Origin: Rufibacter roseolus
GTDB taxonomy: Bacteria > Bacteroidota > Bacteroidia > Cytophagales > Hymenobacteraceae
Length of the DNA: 64,000 nucleotides
Direction: 5' to 3'
NCBI RefSeq assembly: GCF_017916365.1
Contig: NZ_JAFMSU010000001.1
Span: 1,827,028-1,891,027, forward strand
Part shown: piece by piece, positions 50,139-59,062 of the stretch
Position numbering within the stretch: the first letter of the stretch is position 1
Layout: each line of letters starts with the position of its first letter
Notes under the pieces: generated by a model
What the model saw: the letters and a program-made list of their open reading frames with translations, nothing else
The model's database searches: none
What the model was told of the DNA's origin: nothing
Program-made: the position numbers and the translations under genes

Positions 50139-51242
50139 TTACGCTTTAATTTCTACTACTTTGGTTTTGCCCAGACTGGCGTTCCTCACGGATACCTGCC
50201 GGGCCACTTCCTGCGCTACGCCTTCAAAAGCCTGCGAGGCGGGTGAGCCTTCCTGCAGGATCTGCGGCGTGCCCTGGTCACCGCTCTCGCGGATGCTCTG
50301 CACCAACGGAACCTCGCCGATGAACGGAACGCCGTAGCGTTCTGCCAGGTCGCGGCCGCCGCCTTGCCCAAAGATATAATATTTATTCTCTGGAAGCTCA
50401 GCCGGGGTGAAGTACGCCATGTTTTCCACCAATCCAAGGATTGGCACGTTGATCTGCGGCTGCCGGAACATCTGCAAACCTTTCACAGCATCGGCAATGG
50501 CAACTTTCTGTGGGGTAGTCACAATGATGGCACCCGTTACCGGTACTGTCTGTACCAACGTCAGGTGAATGTCGCTGGTTCCCGGAGGCAGGTCAATGAG
50601 CAAATAATCCAGTTCGCCCCAGTCTACCTCGGTGATGAACTGCTTCAGGGCAGAGCTGGCCATTGGGCCGCGCCATACCACCGCGCTCTCGGCCGGGGCC
50701 AGAAACCCGATGGACATGAGCTTGATGCCGTACTTCTCAATAGGCTCAATAAGGTTGCGGCCATCGGGCATGCGGTACACCGCCGGACGGGCATCTTCCA
50801 CCCCAAACATGGTAGGCACCGATGGACCGGAGATATCAGCATCCACCAGACCAACTTTAGCGCCTGATTGGGCCAACGCCACGGCCAGGTTTGAGGTCAC
50901 CGTAGACTTGCCTACGCCACCTTTACCGGATGCCACGGCAATGATGTTCTTCACGCCTTTGAGCAAAGCCTGGTTGTCTTGCCGCGCCGAGGTCACGCGG
51001 GAGGTCATGTTCACCGTCACGTTCGCATCCTTGTCCACCATGGTGTGGATGGCTCTGATGCAGGCGTTGCGGATCAGGTCTTTGAGCGGACAAGCCGGGG
51101 TAGTCAGGATCACGGTGAAGGCCACGTCCAGACCGTTTATTTGCACGTCCTCAATCATGTTCAGGGTCACCAGATCCTTGCCCAGGTCTGGTTCCTCTAC
51201 ATAGCTGAGGGCTTTTAATACGTCTTCTTGGGTAATTGCCAT
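50139..51242 (-). CDS. mrp: Mrp/NBP35-family Fe-S cluster carrier ATPase
   Basis: 367 residues from the ATG at 51242 (MAITQEDVLKALSYVEEPDL). A longer frame adds 11 residues (MYKRFFSAVEP) that match no family N-terminus. The N-terminal MIP18/DUF59 domain (about 3-80) has LTTPACPLKDLIRNACIRAI. The P-loop ATPase domain starts IIAVASGKGGVGKSTVTSNL, with GKGGVGKS at 106-113, followed by the switch regions LVDADISGPSVPTMFGV and YLLIDLPPGTSDIHLTLVQ. Family knowledge: it binds and delivers 4Fe-4S clusters. The C-terminal cysteine pair seen in many Mrp proteins is not visible here. It precedes the NifU-like gene in one operon. Confidence 0.94.
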   Translation of the reverse strand: MAITQEDVLKALSYVEEPDLGKDLVTLNMIEDVQINGLDVAFTVILTTPACPLKDLIRNACIRAIHTMVDKDANVTVNMTSRVTSARQDNQALLKGVKNIIAVASGKGGVGKSTVTSNLAVALAQSGAKVGLVDADISGPSVPTMFGVEDARPAVYRMPDGRNLIEPIEKYGIKLMSIGFLAPAESAVVWRGPMASSALKQFITEVDWGELDYLLIDLPPGTSDIHLTLVQTVPVTGAIIVTTPQKVAIADAVKGLQMFRQPQINVPILGLVENMAYFTPAELPENKYYIFGQGGGRDLAERYGVPFIGEVPLVQSIRESGDQGTPQILQEGSPASQAFEGVAQEVARQVSVRNASLGKTKVVEIKA

Positions 51243-51311
51243 AGGTTCTACAGCGCTAAAAAATCGCTTATACAAAGATACACACTATCTGTTTAACAAG
51301 CTACCAGAAGC

Positions 51312-51349
51312 CGTTTTAAGGCCGGTTTCCTAAAAGTAAGGCCGAAAAG
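51312..51349. repeat. P40 intergenic palindrome
   Basis: CGTTTTAAGGCCGGTTTCC / TAAAAGTAAGGCCGAAAAG between the divergent mrp gene and the lipoprotein at 51450. Confidence 0.55.
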
Positions 51350-51449
51350 AGAATTTGTGAAAAGGCCCGTGCAACCATTGAAGCCGGAGAGGGGTCATGA
51401 AGACAAAGGCCATATCCTGGGTTTGAGAATAAAACTTATAAACTCCCCT

Positions 51450-52001
51450 ATGATGCGTTTAGGTAAACCCCATTTCCGGCAAGTAAGATCCGCCCTGGTT
51501 CTTTTGAGTACCATCCTGGTTTTGGGCTGTTCTGACGCTTCTGAAGATCCTGCCCTTTCTTTGCAAGGTTCCTGGATGCTGTCACAGGTAGAGCCTATGG
51601 CCTACAACAATTATGCGGCCCCAGACCTGAGCATGTGCGCTGACCTGGTCTTCACCAAAGAGGAGGAGCCCGCAGAATCTAACCGGTTGTGGGGCTACAA
51701 AATGAGCGGGGAGATGCCCGTAAATTCTTATCAGGGGAACTACCAAGCATCACAGGATGCGCTTTACAACCAGGCCGGCGAGATAGACTTTGTAAACCTG
51801 GGAAACACTGAAGTGGCGGCTGCACCTCCTGTTAAGCAATTTGAAGCCTATTACCTCCAGACCTTACAGGACGTGGATAAGTTTGAGGTGAAGAACGATG
51901 TGCTCACGCTTTGGGTATCTGGGAAAAACCAGAAACTGGTGTTTGTGAGAGGAGCCTCCTCGTGCGGGAAAACAATTGATCTGTTTGGGGCTTCTTTTTA
52001 A
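51450..52001 (+). CDS. Small lipoprotein, lipocalin-like (paralogue 1)
   Basis: 183 residues from the ATG at 51450 (an ATG also follows at 51453). A longer frame from 51357 has 31 unlikely N-terminal residues. The lipid cysteine is C27 (LSTILVLGCSDASED), with acidic residues near it. The body has ALSLQGSWMLSQVEPMAYNN, then KMSGEMPVNSYQGNYQAS, TEVAAAPPVKQFEAYYLQTL and the closing LVFVRGASSCGK. The opening GSW...L pattern and beta-rich sequence resemble META/lipocalin-like lipoproteins. It resembles the protein at 52621-53163, which has the same order of blocks. No function known; probably an envelope protein. Confidence 0.7.
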   Translation: MMRLGKPHFRQVRSALVLLSTILVLGCSDASEDPALSLQGSWMLSQVEPMAYNNYAAPDLSMCADLVFTKEEEPAESNRLWGYKMSGEMPVNSYQGNYQASQDALYNQAGEIDFVNLGNTEVAAAPPVKQFEAYYLQTLQDVDKFEVKNDVLTLWVSGKNQKLVFVRGASSCGKTIDLFGASF

Positions 52002-52080
52002 AGAATATGACTTAAACGGGGCAAGGTAAAGTACCTCATTTACACTTTCAATTAACTGTCAAAACCTATAGCGGATATCT

Positions 52081-52551
52081 ATGAAACGGTTACTGTTTTA
52101 CTGTTTGGGACTGATGACCTTACTGGGCTGCGAGCCAGAAGACCAGTCTCCCTTTGAGCCGGATTATCTGGTGTTCGGGCATTTTTACGGTTTTTGCGGC
52201 GGCGAGCAGTGTGTGGAGATCTTCAAGATACAGGGCGGTCAGCTCTATGAAGACACCAAAGACCAGTACCCCAACAGGAATGGACCTTATGACGGTAATT
52301 TCGTGCGGAAGAGCGAGGTCTTGTATGAAAAGGTAAGGGATTTGCCTTTCAATTTCCCGCCGCGGCTGCTTCTGGAAAACGATACCATCATTGGTATGCC
52401 CGATGCTGCAGACGGGGGCGGCATTTACCTGGAGATCAGCAAAGATGGGCAACGGCGGTATTACTTCATAGACAAAACCAGGTACCAGGTCCCCGATTAC
52501 CTGCACCCTTACCTGGACCAGGTAGAAGCCGCCATTAATGAGTTGAAGTAA
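52081..52551 (+). CDS. Small lipoprotein of unknown function
   Basis: 156 residues. The lipid cysteine is C17 (LGLMTLLGCEPEDQSP), with Glu-Pro-Glu-Asp next to it, fitting surface export. The body has LVFGHFYGFCGGEQCVEIFK, with a Cys pair separated by Gly-Gly-Glu-Gln, then IQGGQLYEDTKDQYP and VPDYLHPYLDQVEAAINELK at the end. The CGGEQC motif might be a disulfide or a metal site. I recognise no family. It lies between two other lipoprotein genes on the same strand, with gaps of about 70-80 bases on either side. Confidence 0.7.
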   Translation: MKRLLFYCLGLMTLLGCEPEDQSPFEPDYLVFGHFYGFCGGEQCVEIFKIQGGQLYEDTKDQYPNRNGPYDGNFVRKSEVLYEKVRDLPFNFPPRLLLENDTIIGMPDAADGGGIYLEISKDGQRRYYFIDKTRYQVPDYLHPYLDQVEAAINELK

Positions 52552-52620
52552 TGAATCAGTCGCCAGGAATCAATTTTACTGCACCATATTCTATATTCTA
52601 TCGTCCTAAATTTAACCACT

Positions 52621-53163
52621 ATGCAAACTCCCCTAAAAAACCTTTTCCCTTTGCTGACGGTGTCTCTGTTGCTGGTTCTGCTCACCGGCTGTTGGGAGAA
52701 AGATGATCCGGTTCCTGAAGACAAAGATCTCTTTGGCTCCTATGTTTTGCAGTACATAGAACTGCCGCAGGAAGGCGGTGGCGTCACCCGGGTAGAAGGC
52801 CAGAACATCCGGTTACATCTCACCAATGTCTCAACCTACCAGCAGGCCAACGAGCCCTTTGCCTATGATCTGAACGGCGATATGCTGGTGAACCAGTATT
52901 TCGGGCGGTACAACATCACGGGTGCTCCCATTGTGCCCTCAGATGATCCGCTGGACCAAGTGCTGGAGGTACGCCAAGTGGGCACCACCAAGGTAGGCGG
53001 TACCCCAGAGCAAATGGCCTTGGAAGAGCTCTACCTGAGCGCGCTGGAAGAGGTGAACCTGTCCCGCCTAAGCAATAACGGGAACCAGTTGGTTTTTCAC
53101 TCCCGGTACCAGAACGCCCGCCTGTTTTTCGTGTCCCCAGAGTATTGCTCTCTCCCCCAATAA
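52621..53163 (+). CDS. Small lipoprotein, lipocalin-like (paralogue 2)
   Basis: 180 residues. The lipid cysteine is C24 (LLTGCWEKDDPVPEDKD), with a long acidic stretch, a strong surface-export signal. The body has LFGSYVLQYIELPQEGGG, DLNGDMLVNQYFGRYNI, QVGTTKVGGTPEQMALEEL, and LVFHSRYQNARLFFVSP. The order of blocks (G-x-M-x-V-N-x-Y-x-G-x-Y, then a T-x-V-x-x-x-P block, then Y-L-x-x-L) is the same as in the protein at 51450, so the two are probably paralogues. No known function. A terminator follows. Confidence 0.7.
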   Translation: MQTPLKNLFPLLTVSLLLVLLTGCWEKDDPVPEDKDLFGSYVLQYIELPQEGGGVTRVEGQNIRLHLTNVSTYQQANEPFAYDLNGDMLVNQYFGRYNITGAPIVPSDDPLDQVLEVRQVGTTKVGGTPEQMALEELYLSALEEVNLSRLSNNGNQLVFHSRYQNARLFFVSPEYCSLPQ

Positions 53164-53186
53164 GTAAACGCTTTTTCATAGAAGGA

Positions 53187-53225
53187 CTGTTTAGGGCTGT
53201 ATTCCTAAAATCAGCCCTGAAACAG
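53187..53225. repeat. P40 intergenic palindrome
   Basis: CTGTTTAGGGCTGTATTCC / TAAAATCAGCCCTGAAACAG, 23 bases past the lipoprotein stop and just before its terminator. Confidence 0.65.
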
Positions 53226-53234
53226 AAGTAGACT

Positions 53235-53264
53235 AACGCCAGCCTTTTAGGTTGGCGTTTTTAT
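53235..53264 (+). terminator. Rho-independent terminator
   Basis: AACGCCAGCC / GGTTGGCGTT hairpin followed by a T run, about 70 bases past the lipoprotein stop. Confidence 0.75.
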
Positions 53265-53373
53265 TATCCCTGGCTGAAATCGTCTACTGCAGCCTCAATC
53301 TGGAAGTGCTTACCATCTGAAACCAACCCCAAAATCTGTATCTTTGTCTACCGCCTAATTTTCCTGAGTACCC

Positions 53374-55368
53374 ATGGCCCTGATAAAGAAAGAAGTTGTT
53401 GACCAGATCATCCTGCAAGCCGACATAGTGGAGGTAGTGGGGGATTTTGTGAGTTTGAAGAAGAAGGGCCAGAACATGTGGGCTTGCTGCCCGTTCCACC
53501 ATGAAAAGTCCCCCTCCTTCAGCGTAGCGCCTAACAAAGGTATCTACAAGTGCTTCGGTTGCGGAAAGGCCGGTAACTCGGTGCAGTTTATCATGGACAT
53601 TGAGGGAACCAGCTACGTGGAGGCGCTCAAGTACCTGGCCAAGAAGTACAGCATTGACATTGAGGAAGACCAGAGCCCGGCGGCAGTACAGGCCCAGAAC
53701 GAGCGTGACAGCCTCTACATTCTATCTGACTTTGCGAAAAAATACTACGTAAACGCCCTCCACAAGCACGACGAGGGACAGAGCATAGGCGCGCCGTACT
53801 TCAAGCAACGGGGCCTCTCGGCGGCTACCATCCAGAAGTTTGAGCTGGGCTACAGCCTAGATTCCTGGGACGATTTCACCAAGGCGGCCCTGGAAAAAGG
53901 CTACCAGCTGAAATACCTGGAAGAAACCGGCCTCACCATCGTCAAGCAGGAGGAAGGCAAGCAGTATGACCGTTTCCGGGGGCGGGTGATGTTCCCCATC
54001 CACAACGTCTCGGGCCGCACCATCGGGTTTGGCGCGCGTACGCTTAAGACCAACGACAAGAAATCACCCAAATACGTCAACTCACCGGAGTCGCCTATCT
54101 ACCACAAAAGTGATGTGCTTTACGGCATGTACCAGGCTAAGCAGGCCATCCGGCAGGAAGATAACTGTTACCTGGTGGAAGGTTACCTGGATGTGCTCTC
54201 GCTGCACCAGGGCGGTATTGAGAACGTAGTGGCCTCCTCGGGAACATCGCTGACCGAGAACCAGATCAAGCTCATCGGGCGGTACACCAAGAACATCACC
54301 GTTTTGTATGACGGTGACCCCGCGGGGATTAAAGCCTCTTTACGAGGAATCGACCTCATTCTGGAAGGCGGCCTGAACGTGAACGTGGTCTTGTTTCCCG
54401 ACGGCGATGACCCGGACTCCTATATCCGGAAGGTAGGGGACACCGCTTTCAAGGAGCACCTGACCAAACACAGCCAGGATTTTATCTCCTTCAAGTCTGA
54501 GCTCTACGCCCAGGAAGCCAAGGACAACCCGGTCAAGAAAGCAGATGCCATCCGGGAGATGGTGGTCTCCATCGCCAAGATCCCAGATGCGATCAAGCGC
54601 TCGGTGTTTTTAAAGCAGTGTAGCATTCTGTTCGGGATAGACGAGCAGGTGCTTATCTCTGAGTACAACAAAATCGCCTTAACGGAGCAAAAGAACTCCC
54701 GGACGCAACAATCGCAGTCCTCTTCTTACAGTTCCGCCCCGGCTTCCTACGCGCCCGGTTCCTTTGAGGAGATGGCCGCTGAAGCCGAAGCCGCCGCTGC
54801 CGCGGAGGCCGCCATGTACGAGGAGGAAGACCAGCAGGAAACCGGCCAGAACGATTTGCTGCGCACCCGTGAGCGCGAAGTGATCCGGTTCATCCTCAAT
54901 TACGCCGACAAGGAAGTGGAGGAGGGCCTTACCGCGAGCCAGTTCATGCTGGGCGAGCTGGAAGACATTGAGTTTAAGACCCCTATTTATAAAAAGCTGT
55001 TTGATCTGTGCCGCCTCAAACTGGAGCAAGGGTTTCTGCCCACCGCCTCTGAGTTCATGCAGCACGAGGAAAAAGAGATCCGCACGGAGGTGGTGGACCT
55101 GCTCAGCGAGAAGTACGAGCTGAGCAAAGGCTGGGCCGTGCACGAGATTATTGTGCCGCACGAGAGCGACCTAGTTTCCTACGGCTCTGAGCGCGAAGTG
55201 CTGCGGCTTAAGTGGCGCAACGTGCAGCTCATGATCAAGGAACAGATGGACAGCCTGCCCCGCCTCACCGATGCCCAGGAACTGGACAAAACCCTGCGCA
55301 CCATCAAGGCCCTGAAGGAATTTGAGAAACAGATTGCAGATTTACTAGGCATAGTGGTAAGCAGATGA
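53374..55368 (+). CDS. dnaG: DNA primase
   Basis: 664 residues. The CHC2 zinc finger is near the N-terminus (CPFHHEKSPSF with C39 and H42; KCFGCGKAGN with C60 and C63). The catalytic core (about 120-350) includes the toprim motifs NCYLVEGYLDVLSLHQGG and VLYDGDPAGIKA. A disordered Ser/Ala/Glu-rich linker (about 434-490) leads to the C-terminal helicase-interaction domain (LLRTREREVIRFILNYAD onward). It makes RNA primers for replication. The stop codon overlaps the K+ channel gene start by four bases (ATGA), so the two genes are translationally coupled although their roles are unrelated. Confidence 0.96.
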   Translation: MALIKKEVVDQIILQADIVEVVGDFVSLKKKGQNMWACCPFHHEKSPSFSVAPNKGIYKCFGCGKAGNSVQFIMDIEGTSYVEALKYLAKKYSIDIEEDQSPAAVQAQNERDSLYILSDFAKKYYVNALHKHDEGQSIGAPYFKQRGLSAATIQKFELGYSLDSWDDFTKAALEKGYQLKYLEETGLTIVKQEEGKQYDRFRGRVMFPIHNVSGRTIGFGARTLKTNDKKSPKYVNSPESPIYHKSDVLYGMYQAKQAIRQEDNCYLVEGYLDVLSLHQGGIENVVASSGTSLTENQIKLIGRYTKNITVLYDGDPAGIKASLRGIDLILEGGLNVNVVLFPDGDDPDSYIRKVGDTAFKEHLTKHSQDFISFKSELYAQEAKDNPVKKADAIREMVVSIAKIPDAIKRSVFLKQCSILFGIDEQVLISEYNKIALTEQKNSRTQQSQSSSYSSAPASYAPGSFEEMAAEAEAAAAAEAAMYEEEDQQETGQNDLLRTREREVIRFILNYADKEVEEGLTASQFMLGELEDIEFKTPIYKKLFDLCRLKLEQGFLPTASEFMQHEEKEIRTEVVDLLSEKYELSKGWAVHEIIVPHESDLVSYGSEREVLRLKWRNVQLMIKEQMDSLPRLTDAQELDKTLRTIKALKEFEKQIADLLGIVVSR

Positions 55369-56393
55369 ACTGGCGGCGCCTGAGACTGTACCGGTTCATG
55401 TTGGCCTTCGGGCTGATCATGGCCAGTCTGGTGTTGGGCGTCTGCGTGTACCACCTCCTGGAAGGTTACTCCCTGGGAGAGGCCTTCTACATGACGGTGA
55501 TTACGGTCACTACCACGGGGTTTCAGGAGGTACAGCCGCTTTCTGAAAAAGGACGCCTGTTCACGGCCTTTTACCTGCTGCTCAACGTCTGCATCATCGC
55601 CTACACGGTATCGGTGATTACCACGTATCTGTTTGAAGGCGAACTAAAGGCCCTCTGGAAAAACTATATGAACGAACGGGAAATAAAGCGCTTCTCCGGC
55701 CACGTCATTGTCTGCGGCTACGGCCGGAATGGCTCCAAAGCCACCCGCGACCTACTGTCCTGCGGCGAGCAGATAGTGGTCATTGAGAAAGACCCAGAGC
55801 TTCTGAAAGGCCACCATGGCCGGGGCGATGAGAAGGTGAACTTCCTCAACGGCAACGCCACCGAGGATGAGTTGCTGGAGCGGGCGGGCGTGCGGCAGGC
55901 CAAAGCGCTCATCTCCACCCTGCCCACCGATTCTGACAACGTCTTTGTGGCGCTCACCGCCCGGGGCCTGAACCCAAACCTGCAGATTGTGGCCCGCGCC
56001 TCAGAGAAAACCACCCAGCAGAAACTCATCAGGGCCGGGGCCGATTACGTGGTCATGCCAGACGAGATTGGCGGCAGCTACATGGCCAGCCTCATCACCC
56101 AACCCGAGGTCATCCACTTTCTGGACCTTTTGAACGGCACCGGGACCAAAAAAATGCACCTGGAAGAAGTGCACCTTGACCAGCTTCACCAGGACCTGCG
56201 CGGCCTTTCCATCCAGGAACTGGACATCCGCAACCGCTCCGGCGCCACCCTCATCGGGCTTAACCGCAACGGCAACGAGTTCCTGGTAAGCCCCGATGCC
56301 GAAACCTGTCTCCAGGCCGGCGATGTGTTGATTCTGCTGGGTTCCCATGCCCAGATCCAGAACTTCACCCGACTCTTCTACAAAAACGGGTAA
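55365..56393 (+). CDS. Two-helix potassium channel with RCK (TrkA-N/TrkA-C) domains
   Basis: 342 residues. Two membrane helices (about 9-28 and 64-86) flank a pore loop with AFYMTVITVTTTGFQEVQP. The filter reads TTTGF instead of the usual TVGYG. The cytoplasmic RCK_N domain starts HVIVCGYGRNGSKATRDLL, a Rossmann-like nucleotide-binding motif, and the RCK_C domain (about 260-342) ends with ADVLILLGSHAQ-like sequence (QAGDVLILLGSHAQIQNFTR). Family knowledge: such channels pass K+ and are gated by ligands bound to RCK. It overlaps dnaG by four bases and is followed by a P40 copy. Confidence 0.9.
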   Translation: MNWRRLRLYRFMLAFGLIMASLVLGVCVYHLLEGYSLGEAFYMTVITVTTTGFQEVQPLSEKGRLFTAFYLLLNVCIIAYTVSVITTYLFEGELKALWKNYMNEREIKRFSGHVIVCGYGRNGSKATRDLLSCGEQIVVIEKDPELLKGHHGRGDEKVNFLNGNATEDELLERAGVRQAKALISTLPTDSDNVFVALTARGLNPNLQIVARASEKTTQQKLIRAGADYVVMPDEIGGSYMASLITQPEVIHFLDLLNGTGTKKMHLEEVHLDQLHQDLRGLSIQELDIRNRSGATLIGLNRNGNEFLVSPDAETCLQAGDVLILLGSHAQIQNFTRLFYKNG

Positions 56394-56768
56394 CATTGCG
56401 TTCTTGGGTCATTTCCAGTCAACAATGGTAAAGCGGTTTTGGGGCTGTTTTTCAGAAATCAACCTCAAAACCATTTGGCTTGCTGAATTGAATGCCTGAA
56501 CGCCTTCCGCTTCTTTCTGTTTATTACCTTTTACAGCTGAGCCTTTCATTTATCCTTCGCTTCCGGAGAAGGGCCAGTTTCCTCTAGAAATTTCCGGTTC
56601 TTTGTCACCAAACCCCGCACGTAATTGTTTCATCTATAGCAGGTATAACAAGCGTTAGTGCCTTGCCGCTGCATGAACGCACAAACCCGTCAAAATCCGC
56701 TATCTTTGCGCGCATGAAGGCGGGCGCAGCCGAACTTTATCGCTTGCCGCATAGTAGAAGAAAACACC
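56394..56768. other. Intergenic region upstream of ribBA
   Basis: 375 bases with one P40 copy (56435-56472). I looked for an FMN riboswitch upstream of ribBA and see none of its conserved blocks. No gene seen; the ribBA promoter presumably lies in the last 150 bases. Confidence 0.6.
56435..56472. repeat. P40 intergenic palindrome
   Basis: GGTTTTGGGGCTGTTTTTC / AGAAATCAACCTCAAAACC, 42 bases past the K+ channel stop. Confidence 0.65.
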
Positions 56769-57971
56769 ATGTTAGATAGAATAGAAGACGCAATAGAAGA
56801 TATAAAAGCCGGGAAAGTAGTGATTGTGGTAGATGATGACGACCGCGAGAACGAAGGCGACTTTATCTGCGCCGCGGAGAAAATAACTCCCGAGATTGTC
56901 AACTTTATGGCTACCCACGGCCGCGGCCTCATCTGCGCCCCCCTCACCGAGGAACGCTGCGATGAACTGGGCCTGGAACTGATGGTGGGCCGCAACACCG
57001 CCCTGCACGCCACCCCTTTCACCGTATCCGTTGATTTGCTGGGCCACGGCTGTACCACGGGTATCTCGGCCTCTGACAGAGCCAAGACTATCCTGGCGCT
57101 CGCCGACCCCAAAACCGATCCGGCCTCTTTGGGCAAACCCGGGCATATATTCCCGTTGCGCGCCCGCAAGGAAGGCGTGATCAGGAGAGCCGGCCATACC
57201 GAGGCAGCTGTGGACCTGGCCAAACTGGCGGGCCTGTCGCCCGCAGGAGTGCTGGTGGAGATCATGAACGAAGACGGTACCATGGCCCGCATGCCCGATC
57301 TGGAGAAAGTAGCCGAGCGTTTCAACCTCAAGCTGATCTCTATCAAAGACCTCATCAAGTACCGCCTGCAGAAAGAGAGCCTCATTGACCGCGAGATCGC
57401 CGTGGAGCTGCCTACTGACTGGGGCGATTTTGACCTGTATGCCTACACTCAGCGCAGCAATAACGCCAAACACCTGGCCCTGGTAAAAGGCAGCTGGGAA
57501 GAAGACGAGCCTATTTTGGTGCGGGTGCACTCTTCCTGCGTCACCGGCGATATCTTCGGGTCTTGCCGCTGCGATTGCGGTCCGCAGCTGCACAAAGCCA
57601 TGCAGATCATTGAGCGCGAAGGCAAAGGCGTGATTGTGTACATGAACCAGGAAGGCCGCGGCATCGGGCTCCTGAACAAACTAAAAGCCTACAAGCTACA
57701 GGAGCAAGGCCTGGACACCGTAGAGGCCAACCTGCAACTGGGTTTTGGGACTGATGAGCGGGACTACGGCGTGGGCGCCCAGATCCTGCGGGACTTGGGG
57801 GTAACCAAAATGCGGCTCCTCTCCAACAACCCCCGGAAACGGACCGGCCTCATAGGCTACGGACTGCAAATTGTGGAGCAGGTGCCCATTGAGATTGCAC
57901 CCAATGAACATAACCAGCGGTACCTCACTACTAAACGGGATAAGCTGGGTCACTTAATCTTGAAAAAGTAA
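56769..57971 (+). CDS. ribBA: Bifunctional DHBP synthase / GTP cyclohydrolase II
   Basis: 400 residues. The N-terminal RibB domain (about 1-205) makes 3,4-dihydroxy-2-butanone 4-phosphate from ribulose 5-phosphate: [20 protein letters not shown] with the metal-binding acids, [12 protein letters not shown], and [20 protein letters not shown]. The C-terminal RibA domain (about 206-400) opens GTP for riboflavin synthesis: [20 protein letters not shown] holds the zinc cysteines, and [20 protein letters not shown] and [17 protein letters not shown] complete the site. Both active sites look intact. The gene stands alone with its own terminator and supplies both precursors of riboflavin. Confidence 0.97.
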   Translation: MLDRIEDAIEDIKAGKVVIVVDDDDRENEGDFICAAEKITPEIVNFMATHGRGLICAPLTEERCDELGLELMVGRNTALHATPFTVSVDLLGHGCTTGISASDRAKTILALADPKTDPASLGKPGHIFPLRARKEGVIRRAGHTEAAVDLAKLAGLSPAGVLVEIMNEDGTMARMPDLEKVAERFNLKLISIKDLIKYRLQKESLIDREIAVELPTDWGDFDLYAYTQRSNNAKHLALVKGSWEEDEPILVRVHSSCVTGDIFGSCRCDCGPQLHKAMQIIEREGKGVIVYMNQEGRGIGLLNKLKAYKLQEQGLDTVEANLQLGFGTDERDYGVGAQILRDLGVTKMRLLSNNPRKRTGLIGYGLQIVEQVPIEIAPNEHNQRYLTTKRDKLGHLILKK

Positions 57972-57974
57972 AAG

Positions 57975-58013
57975 AAGCAAAAAGGCGGGGGATTTTCTTC
58001 CGCCTTTTTGCTT
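57975..58013 (+). terminator. Rho-independent terminator
   Basis: AAGCAAAAAGGCGG and CCGCCTTTTTGCTT are exact inverted copies with an 11-base loop and a following T run, immediately past ribBA. Confidence 0.85.
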
Positions 58014-58241
58014 TTAAAGAACACAAGGTTTCTAATGTTTCCCTTTTTAAGTATATTTAATTGAACACAGGGCCAAGCAGAAGAACCAGAGCAAATTAAG
58101 GCTTTAGTGCCCAATCTAAGCCATACAAGAAAATACCTGCATTTGCGTTATAAAGTACTGGGAATAAGACAACCTTCTCAGTTTTTCAAAGTATATTTTT
58201 TAAAGAAGCGTATATCATTTTATTTGGAGAAGTATAAAGAA

Positions 58242-58952
58242 ATGAAGATGATGGTAAGAAAAGCGTGTGGGCTTTTGGTAATAGTTTTCCTGTGGGCAGC
58301 CAACGCGATGGCGCAATCCACCGGTTTGGTGGATGAGTGGCCAACCGGCAGGGTGTATTTGGCCAACGGGGATTCTATCAGCGGGAAAATCACGTATCAC
58401 CGGTCAGAAGACATGATCAGGGTGAACAAGCCGGACGGCTCAGTGGTGGCGTACTCACCCATCGCGGTGCGGGGGTTTGAGGCTGTGGACAATGACGGCC
58501 GTTACCGCCGGGTGTTTGTAACCCAACGCTGGAACCTGGGCAATGACTACAGTGATTTCCTGGCCCCGGCTTTCTTTGAGCAGATCGTGATTGGGAACTA
58601 TGGCCTACTTAAGCGTGAAACCATGACCCGCCGTGATGTGAGCCGTGACGCCATGTACAGAGGAGGCTATTATCCTTACGGAGGCTACGGAAGGTACCCT
58701 ATGGGTGGCCCCATGTACGTAGACCAGCGCCTGGATAATTTTTTCATCCTGATGCCCAGCGGCAAGGTGAAAGAGCTCCGCAACGTGAAGAAAGACCTGG
58801 AAGTGATCTACGGCAAGAAAAACAGCCAGATGAAGCAGTACGTGAAGCAGAACAAACTCAAGTACACCAGCCTGCCTGATCTAGCCAAGATTGTGAGCTA
58901 CCTGGGTGCCATTTCCCAGCCTGAGGTAAAAACCACTGCCGTAGACCAATAA
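58242..58952 (+). CDS. Secreted protein of unknown function
   Basis: 236 residues from the ATG at 58242 (MKMMVRKACGLLVIVFLWAA, ending at about NAMAQ). A longer in-frame ORF from 58107 adds 45 residues that do not look like a signal and is disfavoured. The mature protein has WPTGRVYLANGDSISGKITY and VVAYSPIAVRGFEAVDNDGR near the start, a Gly/Tyr-rich patch (GGYYPYGGYGRYPMGGPMY, about 148-166) and a Lys-rich C-terminal half (VKELRNVKKDLEVIYGKKNS). The two beta-strand-like stretches at the start resemble small periplasmic beta domains. I recognise no family; it is a single gene between terminators. Confidence 0.75.
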   Translation: MKMMVRKACGLLVIVFLWAANAMAQSTGLVDEWPTGRVYLANGDSISGKITYHRSEDMIRVNKPDGSVVAYSPIAVRGFEAVDNDGRYRRVFVTQRWNLGNDYSDFLAPAFFEQIVIGNYGLLKRETMTRRDVSRDAMYRGGYYPYGGYGRYPMGGPMYVDQRLDNFFILMPSGKVKELRNVKKDLEVIYGKKNSQMKQYVKQNKLKYTSLPDLAKIVSYLGAISQPEVKTTAVDQ

Positions 58953-58985
58953 GCGCTTTGGTAAAACATAACCACCCATAAACAA

Positions 58986-59023
58986 CAGAACGCCCCGTTA
59001 ACCTAAGTTAGCGGGGCGTTCTG
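58986..59023. terminator. Bidirectional terminator between convergent genes
   Basis: CAGAACGCCCCGTTAAC and GTTAGCGGGGCGTTCTG pair with one mismatch around CTAA. It lies between the secreted protein gene and the ABC-2 permease gene, about 30-40 bases from each stop. Confidence 0.8.
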
Positions 59024-59060
59024 CTTTAAAGGTATTATCCTGAAAATAGGCCTGAAACGG
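59024..59060. repeat. P40 intergenic palindrome (degenerate copy)
   Basis: CTTTAAAGGTATTATCC / TGAAAATAGGCCTGAAACGG directly beside the terminator. Confidence 0.45.
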
Positions 59061-59062
59061 CT

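Noticed and set aside
56394-56768. FMN riboswitch upstream of ribBA
   Set aside because: The conserved FMN riboswitch blocks are not visible in the leader.
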